Notes: generated by a model from the letters alone, not told the origin. Shown: positions 15,013 through 23,212, numbered from the stretch's first letter. The stretch: 23,476 nt of DNA from Ruminococcaceae bacterium UBA6416 (GCA_002438505.1 DJPI01000053.1:264-23739); one strand, 5' to 3'. Program-made: numbers and translations.

Positions 15013-16273
15013 GAAATATATTAAAAACGACCTTCTTTCGGACGGCTATTATGAAATTGACCACGACAGCGGACTGAAGATTTTTGTGATGGAAAAGCCG
15101 GAATACACCGGCGCCTTCGCAATGTTCGGAACAAAGTACGGCTCAATAGACACCTGCTTTAAGCTCCAAAACGAAAAGGATTACACAAGCGTTCCGGAGG
15201 GCATTGCACACTTCCTTGAACACAAGCTTTTTGAAAGCGAGGAGCTTGACGCCTTTGAGCTTTTTGCAAAAACCGGCGCAAACGCAAACGCTTTCACCTC
15301 CTTTGACCGCACCTGTTACATCTTTTCCTGCAGCAGCAATTTTGAAAAGTCTCTTGAAATTCTTCTTGACTTTGTCAAAAAGCCGTATTTCACCGAGCAG
15401 ACCGTTCAAAAGGAGCAGGGTATCATCGGACAGGAGATAAGAATGTATCAGGATGACCCGGACTGGCAAACGCTGTTCAACCTCTTGCGCGGTCTTTTCA
15501 GCAAAAACCCGGTCAGGATTGACATTGCCGGAACAAAAGAGTCCATTGCAAAAATCAACGCAAAGCTGCTTTACAGCTGCTATAACACGTTCTATAACCT
15601 TTCAAACATGGCTCTTGCCGTTGCGGGCAACGTCAGCGTTCAAAAGGTTCTTGAAATTGCGGACAAGGTTCTTCCAAAAGAGGAAAAAGTGACCTTTGAA
15701 CAGATTATTCCAAAGGAGGACGAGGGCGTTGTTACCCGTTTCACGGAGGAAAAGCTCGGCGTTGACGTCACAAAATTTGCGCTCGGCTTCAAGGAAAGTC
15801 ACCGCTCTCCCCTGCGCAGCGCAAAGGAGCTTGTCTGCGTGAACCTTGCCCTCGGAATAATTGCCGGAAGGGTTTCTCCGCTTTACTGCAGACTGCTTGA
15901 AGAGGGGCTTATCAACCAGTCGTTCGGGTCGGAATACTTCACCGGCCGCGGCTTTGCCGTTCCGATTTTCACCGGTGAAAGCTCAGAGCCGGAAAAGGTT
16001 CGTGATGAAATTCTTCGTGAAATTAAAAAATACCGCGAAAGCGGAATTTCGGACGAGGATTTTGAAACGGTCAGAAAGCGCCGATACGGCCATGAGGTGC
16101 TCGGCTTCAACGAGACAGAGAACATGGCAAACGCCCTCATTGACTCATATTTCAACGGCTTCGGCCTTTTTGATGTTCTTGAGGCGTATCAGGCCGTCAC
16201 AAAAAAAGACGTTGAAGAAGCCCTCAGAACTCATTTTGACGAAAACAACTGCTGCCTTTCGGTGGTGAGGTGA
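15005..16273 (+). CDS. ymfH: M16-family zinc peptidase YmfH-like
   Basis: This 422-aa protein is the catalytic-type partner of the M16 pair. The inverted zinc motif HFLEH is at 69-73 (His69, Glu72, His73), and the third ligand is probably Glu144 in GIIGQEIRMYQDDPDW. The F-T-S-F-D-R-T-C-Y stretch after it (97-105) is also typical. It would cleave peptides or process a partner in the cytoplasm; in Bacillus this pair is linked to EF-P 5-aminopentanol modification. The ATG at 15005 has AAGGA about 9 nt upstream and overlaps the end of ymfF. Twenty-one nucleotides separate it from the first DUF3791 gene, so the following cassette is probably on the same transcript. Confidence 0.92.
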   Translation: MNKKYIKNDLLSDGYYEIDHDSGLKIFVMEKPEYTGAFAMFGTKYGSIDTCFKLQNEKDYTSVPEGIAHFLEHKLFESEELDAFELFAKTGANANAFTSFDRTCYIFSCSSNFEKSLEILLDFVKKPYFTEQTVQKEQGIIGQEIRMYQDDPDWQTLFNLLRGLFSKNPVRIDIAGTKESIAKINAKLLYSCYNTFYNLSNMALAVAGNVSVQKVLEIADKVLPKEEKVTFEQIIPKEDEGVVTRFTEEKLGVDVTKFALGFKESHRSPLRSAKELVCVNLALGIIAGRVSPLYCRLLEEGLINQSFGSEYFTGRGFAVPIFTGESSEPEKVRDEILREIKKYRESGISDEDFETVRKRRYGHEVLGFNETENMANALIDSYFNGFGLFDVLEAYQAVTKKDVEEALRTHFDENNCCLSVVR

Positions 16274-16294
16274 AATCTCAGGGAGGTGCCTTTT

Positions 16295-16534
16295 GTGAAC
16301 AATGACATATGCATTGGCAATTCAGACGAGCTTGAATTTGTTTTGTTCTGCATTGAAAGCATTGCAAAAAAGCTGAATGTCGGCGGAGAAAAGGTTTTTG
16401 ACGCTCTTTCAAAACAAAGCGACATTCTTCAAAGCTATGTCATCCCCTCTTATGATATTCTTCACACGCAGGGCAAGGAGTATATCACGGAAGATATCCT
16501 TTCCGTGATGAAAGAAAGGGGTGTCAGGGTGTGA
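16295..16534 (+). CDS. DUF3791 small protein (first of cassette)
   Basis: This 79-aa soluble protein matches the DUF3791 family: DELEFVLFCIESIAKKL (about 8-24) and, toward the C terminus, SYDILHTQGKEYITEDIL. The function of the family is unknown; members are often next to DUF3990 genes in Firmicutes. The start is a GTG at 16295 with GGGAGG 8 nt upstream; an in-frame GTG at 16286 overlaps the ribosome site and is unlikely. Its TGA overlaps the GTG of the DUF3990 gene (GTGA), and its last residues, ERGVRV, are the same as those of the next gene. Small size and coupling suit a binding partner or antitoxin-like protein for the DUF3990 product, which is inference. Confidence 0.82.
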   Translation: MNNDICIGNSDELEFVLFCIESIAKKLNVGGEKVFDALSKQSDILQSYVIPSYDILHTQGKEYITEDILSVMKERGVRV

Positions 16535-16536
16535 AG
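16514..16536 (+). repeat. 23-bp direct repeat at DUF3791/DUF3990 junction (copy 1)
   Basis: Starts GAAAGGGGTG and ends GGGTGTGAAG; identical to copy 2 at 16981-17003. It encodes the last residues of the upstream gene and contains the ribosome site AAAGGGG plus the overlapping GTGA stop/start of the downstream gene. Confidence 0.9.
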
Positions 16537-17001
16537 CTCTTTCATGGTTCAAACGCAGAAATCAAAGCGCCCGACCTTCTCCATTCGAGGATAAATGTTG
16601 ACTTCGGCCGTGGTTTTTATGTTACTCCGATTTTTGAACAAGCTGAAAAATGGTGCAAAAAGTTCATAAGAAAAAAAGAACCCGGAATCGTTTCATGCTA
16701 TGACTTTGACGAAAGCGCACTTTCAAAGCTTAAAGTTCTGCGCTTTGATTCATATTGCGAGGACTGGCTCAACTTTATCCTGCTCTGCCGCAGCGGCAAG
16801 GATAAAAGCGAATATGACGTTGTTATCGGCGGCATTGCGAACGATAAGGTTTTCAACACGGTTGAGCTTTTCTTTGACGGACTTATTGACAAATCCGAGG
16901 CGCTTAAAAGGCTCAGGTTTGAAAAGCCGAATTTGCAGCTTTGCCTGCGGAGCGAAAAGGCGCTTGGGTTTTTAAAATTTGAAAGGGGTGTCAGGGTGTG
17001 A
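16531..17001 (+). CDS. DUF3990 protein, ADP-ribosyltransferase-like motifs
   Basis: This 156-aa soluble protein matches DUF3990: KLFHGSNAEIKAPDL at the start, NVDFGRGFYVTPIFEQAEKW (22-41), YDVVIGGIANDKVF (95-108) and LQLCLRSEKALGFLKF (135-150). The layout of His5 (FHGS), Tyr30 (GFYVT) and Gln136 resembles the H-Y-E/Q triad of the ADP-ribosyltransferase clan, to which I recall DUF3990 being assigned. Function is unproven. The GTG start at 16531 overlaps the preceding TGA, with AAAGGGG 9 nt upstream; the end overlaps the next GTG in the same way. It sits between two DUF3791-type genes and may be an effector, toxin-like or otherwise, with those as partners. Composition looks like that of the neighbours. 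Confidence 0.82.
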   Translation: MKLFHGSNAEIKAPDLLHSRINVDFGRGFYVTPIFEQAEKWCKKFIRKKEPGIVSCYDFDESALSKLKVLRFDSYCEDWLNFILLCRSGKDKSEYDVVIGGIANDKVFNTVELFFDGLIDKSEALKRLRFEKPNLQLCLRSEKALGFLKFERGVRV

Positions 17002-17003
17002 AG
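16981..17003 (+). repeat. 23-bp direct repeat at DUF3990/second small gene junction (copy 2)
   Basis: Identical to copy 1 at 16514-16536, 467 bp apart. It gives the DUF3990 protein the same ERGVRV ending and provides the ribosome site and GTGA coupling for the third gene. Recombination between the copies would delete exactly the DUF3990 gene and leave the small genes joined in frame. Confidence 0.9.
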
Positions 17004-17216
17004 GCCAATCCCGTTTTGCTCCAAAAAAAATACGCAAGAATAATTGAGGCTTTTTCAAAAAAAGAGGGGTTGACTCTTTTTGAAGCCCTTGACTTTTTTT
17101 ATCATTCTGAAACCTATGACCTCATGAGCAACGGAATTTCCGATATGCACTGCATGAGCGATGCCTATCTTGTTGAAGACCTTGAAAACGAATATAAATC
17201 ATCACTGAAAAAATAA
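16998..17216 (+). CDS. DUF3791-like small protein (third of cassette)
   Basis: This 72-aa soluble protein starts with a helical KYARIIEAFSKKEGLTLFEA and ends with SDMHCMSDAYLVEDLENEY. The C-terminal motif is equivalent to LHTQGKEYITEDI of the first small protein (H, then Y-I/L-x-E-D-I/L), so I class it as DUF3791-like, less securely than the first. The start is GTG, overlapping the DUF3990 stop, with AAAGGGG 9 nt upstream. The stop lies 12 nt before topB. Function unknown. Having two different relatives flanking one DUF3990 gene suggests a three-part complex or an antitoxin plus regulator, but nothing in the sequence decides this. Confidence 0.75.
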   Translation: MKANPVLLQKKYARIIEAFSKKEGLTLFEALDFFYHSETYDLMSNGISDMHCMSDAYLVEDLENEYKSSLKK

Positions 17217-17228
17217 GGAGAATAACTT

Positions 17229-19394
17229 ATGGCAAAAGCACTTGTCCTTGCGGAAAAGCCGTCCGTTGCGCGTGACATTGCGCGCGTTCTTGGCGCAAAA
17301 AGGAGCGCGGACGGCTTCATTGAGGGCGATAAATACGTTATAACCTGGGCGCTCGGTCACCTTGTCACCCTCGCCGACCCGGACGCCTATGACGATAAAT
17401 ACAAGGCCTGGCGGCTTGAGGACTTGCCAATGCTTCCGGAAAAGATGAAGCTTGTTGTCATCAAGCAGACCTCAAAGCAGTTTCGCACCGTTTCAAAGCT
17501 CATGGGAAGGGCGGACATTGACCGTCTCATCATTGCAACGGACGCGGGACGCGAGGGTGAGCTTGTTGCAAGATGGATAATGATGAAAGCCCACTTCAAA
17601 AAACCGGCGTTTCGCCTTTGGATTTCCTCCCAGACAGACCGGGCGATTAAAGAGGGCTTTTCAAAGCTTAAACCGGCAAAAGAATATGACAACCTTTATT
17701 ATTCCGCTCAGGCAAGAGCGGAGGCGGACTGGCTTGTTGGGCTGAATGTGACAAGGGCGCTGACCTGCCGCTTCAACGCGCAGCTCTCCGCCGGAAGGGT
17801 CCAAACTCCCACCCTTGCGCTCATTGTTCGGCGTGAGGAGGAAATTCTCGCCTTCAAGCCGAAGGACTTTTTCACGCTTCAGGCGGTTTTGAAGGGCTTT
17901 TCGGCAACATTCAGAGATGGGAAAAACAACACCCGCTTTTCCGACCGAGCCTTTGTTGAGGGAATTCAAAAGTCACTCGCAGGGAAAAACGCAACCGTTT
18001 CAAGGCTTGAAAAAAGCGGAAAAAAGCAAGCTCCCCCGGCGGCGTATGACCTCACGGAGCTTCAGCGCGATGCCAACAAAAAGTTCGGTTATTCCGCAAA
18101 GCAGACCCTCTCTTTGATGCAGAGCCTTTATGAGCGTCACAAGGTTCTCACCTATCCGCGAACGGACTCACGTTACATAACGGACGACATTGTTGCAACA
18201 ATTCCGGAAAGGCTGCGTGCAGTGGCTCAGGGGTCTTATCAAAAGGCGGCAATGACGCTTTACCGCAAGCCGCTTTGTGTGAAGTATATCGTCAACAACG
18301 CAAAGGTCACCGACCACCACGCAATCATTCCAACCGAGCAGGCGGCAAACCTTTCAAAGCTCACTTTTGACGAGCGGAACATCTATGACCTTGTTGTCAA
18401 GCGCTTTCTTGCCGTTCTTTCGCAGCCGTGCGAATATGACGAGGTTAAGGTTACGCTTGACATCGGCCAAAAAAGCTTTTTTGCCAAGGGAAAGGTTATG
18501 AAAAAAAGCGGCTGGAGGGAGATTTACGGCTCTCTTTCAGACGAGGAGGATGAGGACGCGGAAATTAAAAGCCAGTCTCTTCCGGAGCTGAGAGAAGGCA
18601 TGACCCTCCCCGTTCTCAACACAAAAATTGTCACCGGAAAAACAAGACCCCCGGCGCGGTACACCGAGGCGACCCTCCTTTCTGCGATGGAGAACCCTTC
18701 AAAGCAGATTGAGGACAAAAAGCTCAAGGCCATTATTGAAACCACGAGCGGACTCGGCACCCCGGCAACAAGGGCGGATATCATTGAAAAGCTTTTTGAC
18801 AATTTTTCCATTGAAAGAGTCGGAAAGGAAATTCACCCGACTGCAAAGGGAAAACAGCTCATTAAAATTGTTCCGCCTGACCTCAAAAGCGCAACGCTCA
18901 CCGCCCAATGGGAGCAGCAGCTTCAAAACATCAGCCGCGGAACGGCAAGCATGAAAAAGTTCATCGGTGAAATGAGGGACTATGCCTCGGAGCTTGTTTC
19001 AACCGTCATTGCATGCAACGCGCAGTATACACATGACAACATGACAAAGGAAAAATGCCCCGTCTGCGGAAAATATCTCCTTGAGGTCAACGGAAAAAAG
19101 GGAAAGCTTCTTGTTTGTCAGGACAGGGAGTGCGGTTTCCGCAAAGGACTGACTCAGACAACAAACGCACGCTGCCCGAACTGCCACAAAAAGCTTGAGC
19201 TGCGCGGCGAGGGGGAGAAAAAAATCTTTGCCTGCGTCTGCGGATACCGCGAAAAGCTTTCCGATTTCAACAAGCGAAAAGCAAGTGACGGCGCCGGAAA
19301 GCATGACGTTCTCTCATACATGAGAAAGCAGGAAAAGGAAAAGCAGCCTCAAAACAACGCCATGGCCGACCTTCTCAAGGGCTGGTTCGATTAA
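17229..19394 (+). CDS. topB: DNA topoisomerase III
   Basis: This type IA topoisomerase relaxes negative supercoils and decatenates DNA. The 721-aa protein has an N-terminal Toprim domain (Glu9 in AEKPS; DAGREGE at 105-111), the central toroid with NAQLSAGRVQTPTL (183-196), and the active site TYPRTDSRY with Tyr309 as the likely nucleophile and Arg311 beside it. Its C terminus has two zinc-ribbon pairs, CPVCG...CQDRECGF and CPNC...CVCGY. The YPRTDSRY form and length fit TopB rather than TopA. The ATG at 17229 has AAGGAG 8 nt upstream. It ends the block that begins with ymfF and follows the DUF3990 cassette by 12 nt; the neighbours suggest shared transcription, not shared function. Confidence 0.96.
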   Translation: MAKALVLAEKPSVARDIARVLGAKRSADGFIEGDKYVITWALGHLVTLADPDAYDDKYKAWRLEDLPMLPEKMKLVVIKQTSKQFRTVSKLMGRADIDRLIIATDAGREGELVARWIMMKAHFKKPAFRLWISSQTDRAIKEGFSKLKPAKEYDNLYYSAQARAEADWLVGLNVTRALTCRFNAQLSAGRVQTPTLALIVRREEEILAFKPKDFFTLQAVLKGFSATFRDGKNNTRFSDRAFVEGIQKSLAGKNATVSRLEKSGKKQAPPAAYDLTELQRDANKKFGYSAKQTLSLMQSLYERHKVLTYPRTDSRYITDDIVATIPERLRAVAQGSYQKAAMTLYRKPLCVKYIVNNAKVTDHHAIIPTEQAANLSKLTFDERNIYDLVVKRFLAVLSQPCEYDEVKVTLDIGQKSFFAKGKVMKKSGWREIYGSLSDEEDEDAEIKSQSLPELREGMTLPVLNTKIVTGKTRPPARYTEATLLSAMENPSKQIEDKKLKAIIETTSGLGTPATRADIIEKLFDNFSIERVGKEIHPTAKGKQLIKIVPPDLKSATLTAQWEQQLQNISRGTASMKKFIGEMRDYASELVSTVIACNAQYTHDNMTKEKCPVCGKYLLEVNGKKGKLLVCQDRECGFRKGLTQTTNARCPNCHKKLELRGEGEKKIFACVCGYREKLSDFNKRKASDGAGKHDVLSYMRKQEKEKQPQNNAMADLLKGWFD

Positions 19395-19397
19395 TTG

Positions 19398-19430
19398 CAC
19401 AAAAAATTGTTTCATGTTTTGTGAGTTTTT
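19398..19430 (+). terminator. Weak AT-rich terminator after topB
   Basis: CACAAAA (19398-19404) pairs with TTTTGTG (19417-19423) over a 12-nt loop, followed by AG and five T residues. The stem is AT-rich and short, so termination may be partial. Confidence 0.5.
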
Positions 19431-19442
19431 CTGCTTTAGGGC

Positions 19443-19471
19443 TTGAAAAAATTCTCCGGTTGTTATAAAAT
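19443..19471 (+). promoter_or_regulatory. Promoter of pgk-tpiA-gpmI
   Basis: TTGAAA (19443-19448), a 17-bp spacer and TAAAAT (19466-19471); an overlapping TATAAA is a second possible -10 box. The predicted leader is about 64 nt and holds no recognised riboswitch. Confidence 0.75.
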
Positions 19472-19541
19472 GTCTGTTGATTGGAAACAATTACTTATGT
19501 TCAAAAACAAAATTATCCATAAAATGAAAGGAAAGACCCAA

Positions 19542-20732
19542 ATGAACGTATTGAACAAAAAATCCGTTGAGGACATTGACGTCAAGGGCAAAAGAGTCCT
19601 TGTCCGCTGTGACTTCAACGTAAAAATGGAAAACGGCGTTATCACAAGCGACAAGAGAATTGTTGCTTCACTCCCGACAATTAAATATCTCATTAACCAC
19701 GGCGCAAAGGTTATCCTCTGCTCCCATCTTGGCCGACCCAAGGGTCAGTTCAACCCGGAATTCTCCCTTGCTCCCGTTGCAAAAAGACTCAGCGAGCTTC
19801 TCGGTCAGGACGTTAAAATGGCCAAAGACGTTATCGGAGACAGCGCAAAAAAGCTTGCCTCCTCCCTCAAGGACGGCGAGGTAATGCTGCTTGAAAACGT
19901 CCGCTTCCACGCCGAGGAGACCAAGAATGACCCCGAATTTTCAAAGGCTCTTGCTTCTCTTGCGGATATTTATGTCAATGACGCTTTCGGTTCAGCCCAC
20001 AGAGCCCACAGCTCAACAACCGGCGTTGCAAGTTATCTTCCGGCCGTTTGCGGCTTCCTCATTCAGAAGGAGCTGAAATATATCGGCGGTGCGCTTGAAA
20101 ACCCGAAGAGACCCCTTGTTGCAATCCTCGGCGGCGCAAAGGTTTCCGATAAAATCGGCGTTATCACAAACCTTCTTTCAAAGGTTGACACCCTCATCGT
20201 CGGCGGCGGAATGGCATACACCTTCTTTGCCGCTCTCGGCCACTCGGTCGGAACCTCAATCTGCGAAACGGACAAAATTGACCTTGCAAAGCAGATGATG
20301 GCTGACGCAAAGAAAAAGAACGTCAACTTCCTCATCCCCGTTGACAATGTTGTCGGCAAGGAATATAAGGCCGACACCGAATATATGACCGTCAACTCGG
20401 ATGATATCCCGGACGGCTGGATGGGTCTTGACATCGGACCCAAGACAACAAAATTGTTTGCTGACGCCGTTAAGGACGCCGGAACCGTCATCTGGAACGG
20501 ACCGATGGGCGTTTCCGAGTGGGAACACTTTGCTTCTGGCACAATCGGCGTTGCAACCGCCATTGCAAACAGCAACGCAATTTCAATCATCGGCGGCGGA
20601 GACAGCGCTGCGGCCATTGAAAAGCTCGGCTTTGCAGACAAGATGAGCCACATCTCAACCGGCGGCGGTGCCTCGCTTGAATTCCTTGAGGGCAAGGAGC
20701 TTCCCGGTGTTGCGGCTCTTAACGATAAATAA
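19542..20732 (+). CDS. pgk: Phosphoglycerate kinase
   Basis: This glycolytic enzyme transfers phosphate from 1,3-bisphosphoglycerate to ADP in the cytoplasm. The 396-aa protein is full length with VLVRCDFNVKMENG (19-32), SHLGRPKG (61-68) and HRAHSSTTG for substrate binding in the N domain, then ILGGAKVSDKIG and WNGPMGV, and the nucleotide-binding GGGDSAAAIEKLG near the C terminus. The ATG at 19542 has AAAGGAAAG about 6 nt upstream; an in-frame TTG at 19443 is in the promoter and is rejected. It is the first gene of pgk-tpiA-gpmI and is 46 nt from tpiA. No gap gene lies next to it, so glyceraldehyde-3-phosphate dehydrogenase is encoded elsewhere. Confidence 0.98.
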   Translation: MNVLNKKSVEDIDVKGKRVLVRCDFNVKMENGVITSDKRIVASLPTIKYLINHGAKVILCSHLGRPKGQFNPEFSLAPVAKRLSELLGQDVKMAKDVIGDSAKKLASSLKDGEVMLLENVRFHAEETKNDPEFSKALASLADIYVNDAFGSAHRAHSSTTGVASYLPAVCGFLIQKELKYIGGALENPKRPLVAILGGAKVSDKIGVITNLLSKVDTLIVGGGMAYTFFAALGHSVGTSICETDKIDLAKQMMADAKKKNVNFLIPVDNVVGKEYKADTEYMTVNSDDIPDGWMGLDIGPKTTKLFADAVKDAGTVIWNGPMGVSEWEHFASGTIGVATAIANSNAISIIGGGDSAAAIEKLGFADKMSHISTGGGASLEFLEGKELPGVAALNDK

Positions 20733-20778
20733 TTCTTTTCGTTAATTTACACTTTTAAAAATAAAGGAGTCATTCAAA

Positions 20779-21546
20779 ATGAAAAAAGAACTTCGCAAGG
20801 CAGTCATTGCCGGAAACTGGAAGATGAACAACACTCCCTCGCAGACAACCGCTCTCATCAATGAGATGAAGCCCCTTGTTGCAGACGCCGACTGTGACGT
20901 TGTTCTCTGCGTACCTTATATTGACATCCCGGCAGCCGTTGAAGCAGCCAAGGGTTCAAACATCAAAATCGGCGCCGAAAACGTCCATTTCAAGGCTTCG
21001 GGCGCATATACCGGTGAAATTTCAACCGATATGCTCAAGGAAGCAGGCGTTGAATATGTTGTTATCGGCCACAGCGAAAGAAGAACCTATTTCGGTGAAA
21101 CCGACCAGACCGTCAACCTGCGCTCCCTTGCAGCGCTCAACGCCGGTCTCAAGGCCATCATCTGCGTTGGTGAAACTCTTGAACAGCGAGAGCTCGGTTA
21201 CACCGAAACCCTCCTCAAGTTCCAAACAAAGATGGCTTTGACCAATGTTAAGCCCGAGCAGCTTAAGAACGTCATCATCGCCTATGAGCCCGTCTGGGCA
21301 ATCGGAACCGGCGTCACCGCAACGGCCGACCAGGCTGACGAGGGCAACGGCTTTGTTCGCGCAGCCATTGCAGAAGCTTACGGCGCAGACCTTGCCGAAA
21401 CCGTTACCGTTCAGTACGGCGGCTCAATGAACGCAAAGAACGCTGACGAGCTTGTTTCAAAGGTCAATGTTGACGGCGGCCTCATTGGCGGCGCGTCACT
21501 CAAGGCTCAGGACTTCTCGGTTATCGTTAAGGCCGCAAGCAAATAA
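20779..21546 (+). CDS. tpiA: Triosephosphate isomerase
   Basis: This TIM-barrel enzyme interconverts dihydroxyacetone phosphate and glyceraldehyde 3-phosphate. The 255-aa protein has Asn13 and Lys15 (AGNWKMN), catalytic His98 (IGHSERR) and catalytic Glu170 (AYEPVWAIGTG), followed by the flexible loop region and the phosphate-binding YGGSMNAKNADEL and GGLIGGASL. The ATG at 20779 has AAAGGAG 9 nt upstream. It follows pgk by 46 nt and is followed by a strong terminator-like hairpin before gpmI, so more pgk-tpiA than gpmI message is expected. Confidence 0.98.
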   Translation: MKKELRKAVIAGNWKMNNTPSQTTALINEMKPLVADADCDVVLCVPYIDIPAAVEAAKGSNIKIGAENVHFKASGAYTGEISTDMLKEAGVEYVVIGHSERRTYFGETDQTVNLRSLAALNAGLKAIICVGETLEQRELGYTETLLKFQTKMALTNVKPEQLKNVIIAYEPVWAIGTGVTATADQADEGNGFVRAAIAEAYGADLAETVTVQYGGSMNAKNADELVSKVNVDGGLIGGASLKAQDFSVIVKAASK

Positions 21547-21563
21547 TTAAACAAAACAAAATG

Positions 21564-21586
21564 GGGTTGCTTTGCAGCCCTTTTTT
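21564..21586 (+). terminator. Intrinsic terminator/attenuator between tpiA and gpmI
   Basis: GGGTTGC (21564-21570) pairs with GCAGCCC (21574-21580) with one G-U pair and a 3-nt loop, followed at once by six T residues. It lies 18 nt after the tpiA stop and 34 nt before the gpmI start. I find no promoter between it and gpmI, so gpmI must rely on read-through or on a promoter I cannot see. Confidence 0.85.
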
Positions 21587-21619
21587 GAAAGACTGAATTT
21601 TGAAAGGCAAGATAAACTT

Positions 21620-23152
21620 ATGAAAAAAACTGTTTTACTTTGCATTATGGACGGCTTTGGAAAGAACCCGTCAAATTACGGCAATGCCATTGCCGCGGCC
21701 AACAAGCCGAATCTTGACCGCCTTATGAGTGAAAACCCGATGACATATATCGGAGCCTCCGGAATGGACGTTGGCCTTCCCGACGGCCAGATGGGCAACA
21801 GCGAGGTCGGCCATACCAACATCGGTGCCGGAAGAATTGTTTATCAGGAGCTGACAAGAATCACAAAATCCATTCAGGACGGAGACTTTTTCAAAAACGA
21901 GGCTCTTGTCGGCGCAATGGAAAACTGCAAAAAGAACGGCTCTGCGCTTCACCTCATGGGTCTCATGAGTGACGGCGGCGTCCACAGCCACAACACTCAT
22001 ATGTATGCGATTGTTGAGCTTGCAAAAAGAATGGGACTTGAAAAGGTCTTTGTTCATTGCTTCCTTGACGGACGTGACGTTCCCCCGGCCTCCGGTGCGG
22101 ACTATGTTGCCGAAACGATTGAAAAGCTCAATGAAATCGGCACCGGAAAGGTTGCAACGGTTATGGGCCGTTATTATGCAATGGACCGTGATAACCGCTG
22201 GGAGCGCGTTTCAAAGGCATATGCCGCAATGGTTTACGGCGAGGGCATCAAGAGTACCGACCCCGTTGAGGCCATCAAAAAGTCATATGAAACGATTGAC
22301 GAGGACGGAAAGCACCTGACAGATGAATTTGTTCTTCCGACCGTCTGCCTTGAAAACGCAACCGTTAAAAAGAATGACTCCGTTGTTTTCTTCAACTTCC
22401 GCCCGGACAGAGCAAGGGAAATCACCCGCGCCTTTGTTGACGAAAGCTTTTCCGGCTTTGAAAGGAAGAACGGCTTCTTCCCGCTTTACTTTGTCTGCAT
22501 GACTCAGTATGACGCAACAATGCCAAACGTCCACGTTGCCTTCAAGCCCGAACCGCTCAAAAATACCTTTGGCGAATACATCTCAAACCTCGGTCTCACT
22601 CAGCTCAGAATTGCCGAAACGGAAAAGTACGCTCATGTCACGTTCTTCTTCAACGGCGGCGTTGAAAAGCAGTTCAAGGGTGAGGACAGGATTCTTGTTG
22701 CCTCTCCGAAGGTTGCAACCTATGACCTTCAGCCGGAAATGAGCGCATATGAAGTAACGGACAAGGTTGTTGAGGCGGTCAAGTCAAACAAATATGACGC
22801 AATCATCCTCAACTTTGCAAACTGCGACATGGTTGGCCACACGGGCGTTTTTGAGGCTGCAAAGGCTGCCGTTGAAGCGGTTGACAAGTGCGTTGGAAGG
22901 GTTGCAGACGCAATTTATGAGATGAACGGCGTGATGCTCATCACCGCTGACCACGGAAACGCAGACAAAATGATTGCCGAGGACGGAACTCCCTTCACCG
23001 CGCACACAACAAACCCCGTTCCCTTTGTTGTTGTCAACCACAAGTGTGAAGTCCGTGACGGCGGAAGGCTCTGTGACATTGCCCCAACAATGCTCAAAAT
23101 TATGGGTCTCCCCCAGCCCAAGGAAATGACCGGTGTGAGCATTGTGAAATAA
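21620..23152 (+). CDS. gpmI: 2,3-bisphosphoglycerate-independent phosphoglycerate mutase
   Basis: This manganese-dependent mutase interconverts 3- and 2-phosphoglycerate. The 510-aa protein has the standard length, Asp11 (CIMDGFGKNP), the phosphorylated Ser61 (QMGNSEVGHTNIGAGR), LMSDGGVHSHNTH, LDGRDVPP, NFRPDRAREIT and the metal-binding DHGNADKM and TAHTTNPVP near the end, all members of the alkaline-phosphatase-type phosphatase domain and the transferase domain. The ATG at 21620 has AAAGG about 12 nt upstream, a weak site compared with neighbours; an in-frame start at 21572 falls inside the terminator hairpin. The gene is third in the lower-glycolysis block. An ISL3-type element begins 14 bp after its stop, and no gene-specific terminator is visible. 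Confidence 0.97.
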   Translation: MKKTVLLCIMDGFGKNPSNYGNAIAAANKPNLDRLMSENPMTYIGASGMDVGLPDGQMGNSEVGHTNIGAGRIVYQELTRITKSIQDGDFFKNEALVGAMENCKKNGSALHLMGLMSDGGVHSHNTHMYAIVELAKRMGLEKVFVHCFLDGRDVPPASGADYVAETIEKLNEIGTGKVATVMGRYYAMDRDNRWERVSKAYAAMVYGEGIKSTDPVEAIKKSYETIDEDGKHLTDEFVLPTVCLENATVKKNDSVVFFNFRPDRAREITRAFVDESFSGFERKNGFFPLYFVCMTQYDATMPNVHVAFKPEPLKNTFGEYISNLGLTQLRIAETEKYAHVTFFFNGGVEKQFKGEDRILVASPKVATYDLQPEMSAYEVTDKVVEAVKSNKYDAIILNFANCDMVGHTGVFEAAKAAVEAVDKCVGRVADAIYEMNGVMLITADHGNADKMIAEDGTPFTAHTTNPVPFVVVNHKCEVRDGGRLCDIAPTMLKIMGLPQPKEMTGVSIVK

Positions 23153-23212
23153 GACTTTAATAATTTGGCTCTATGTCAATAGTTGGGGTAAAAAGTAAAA
23201 AGGAAATGAGGG

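Noticed and set aside
20063..20695. 210-codon open frame on the minus strand
   Set aside because: It is fully antisense to pgk, with no ribosome site or domain.
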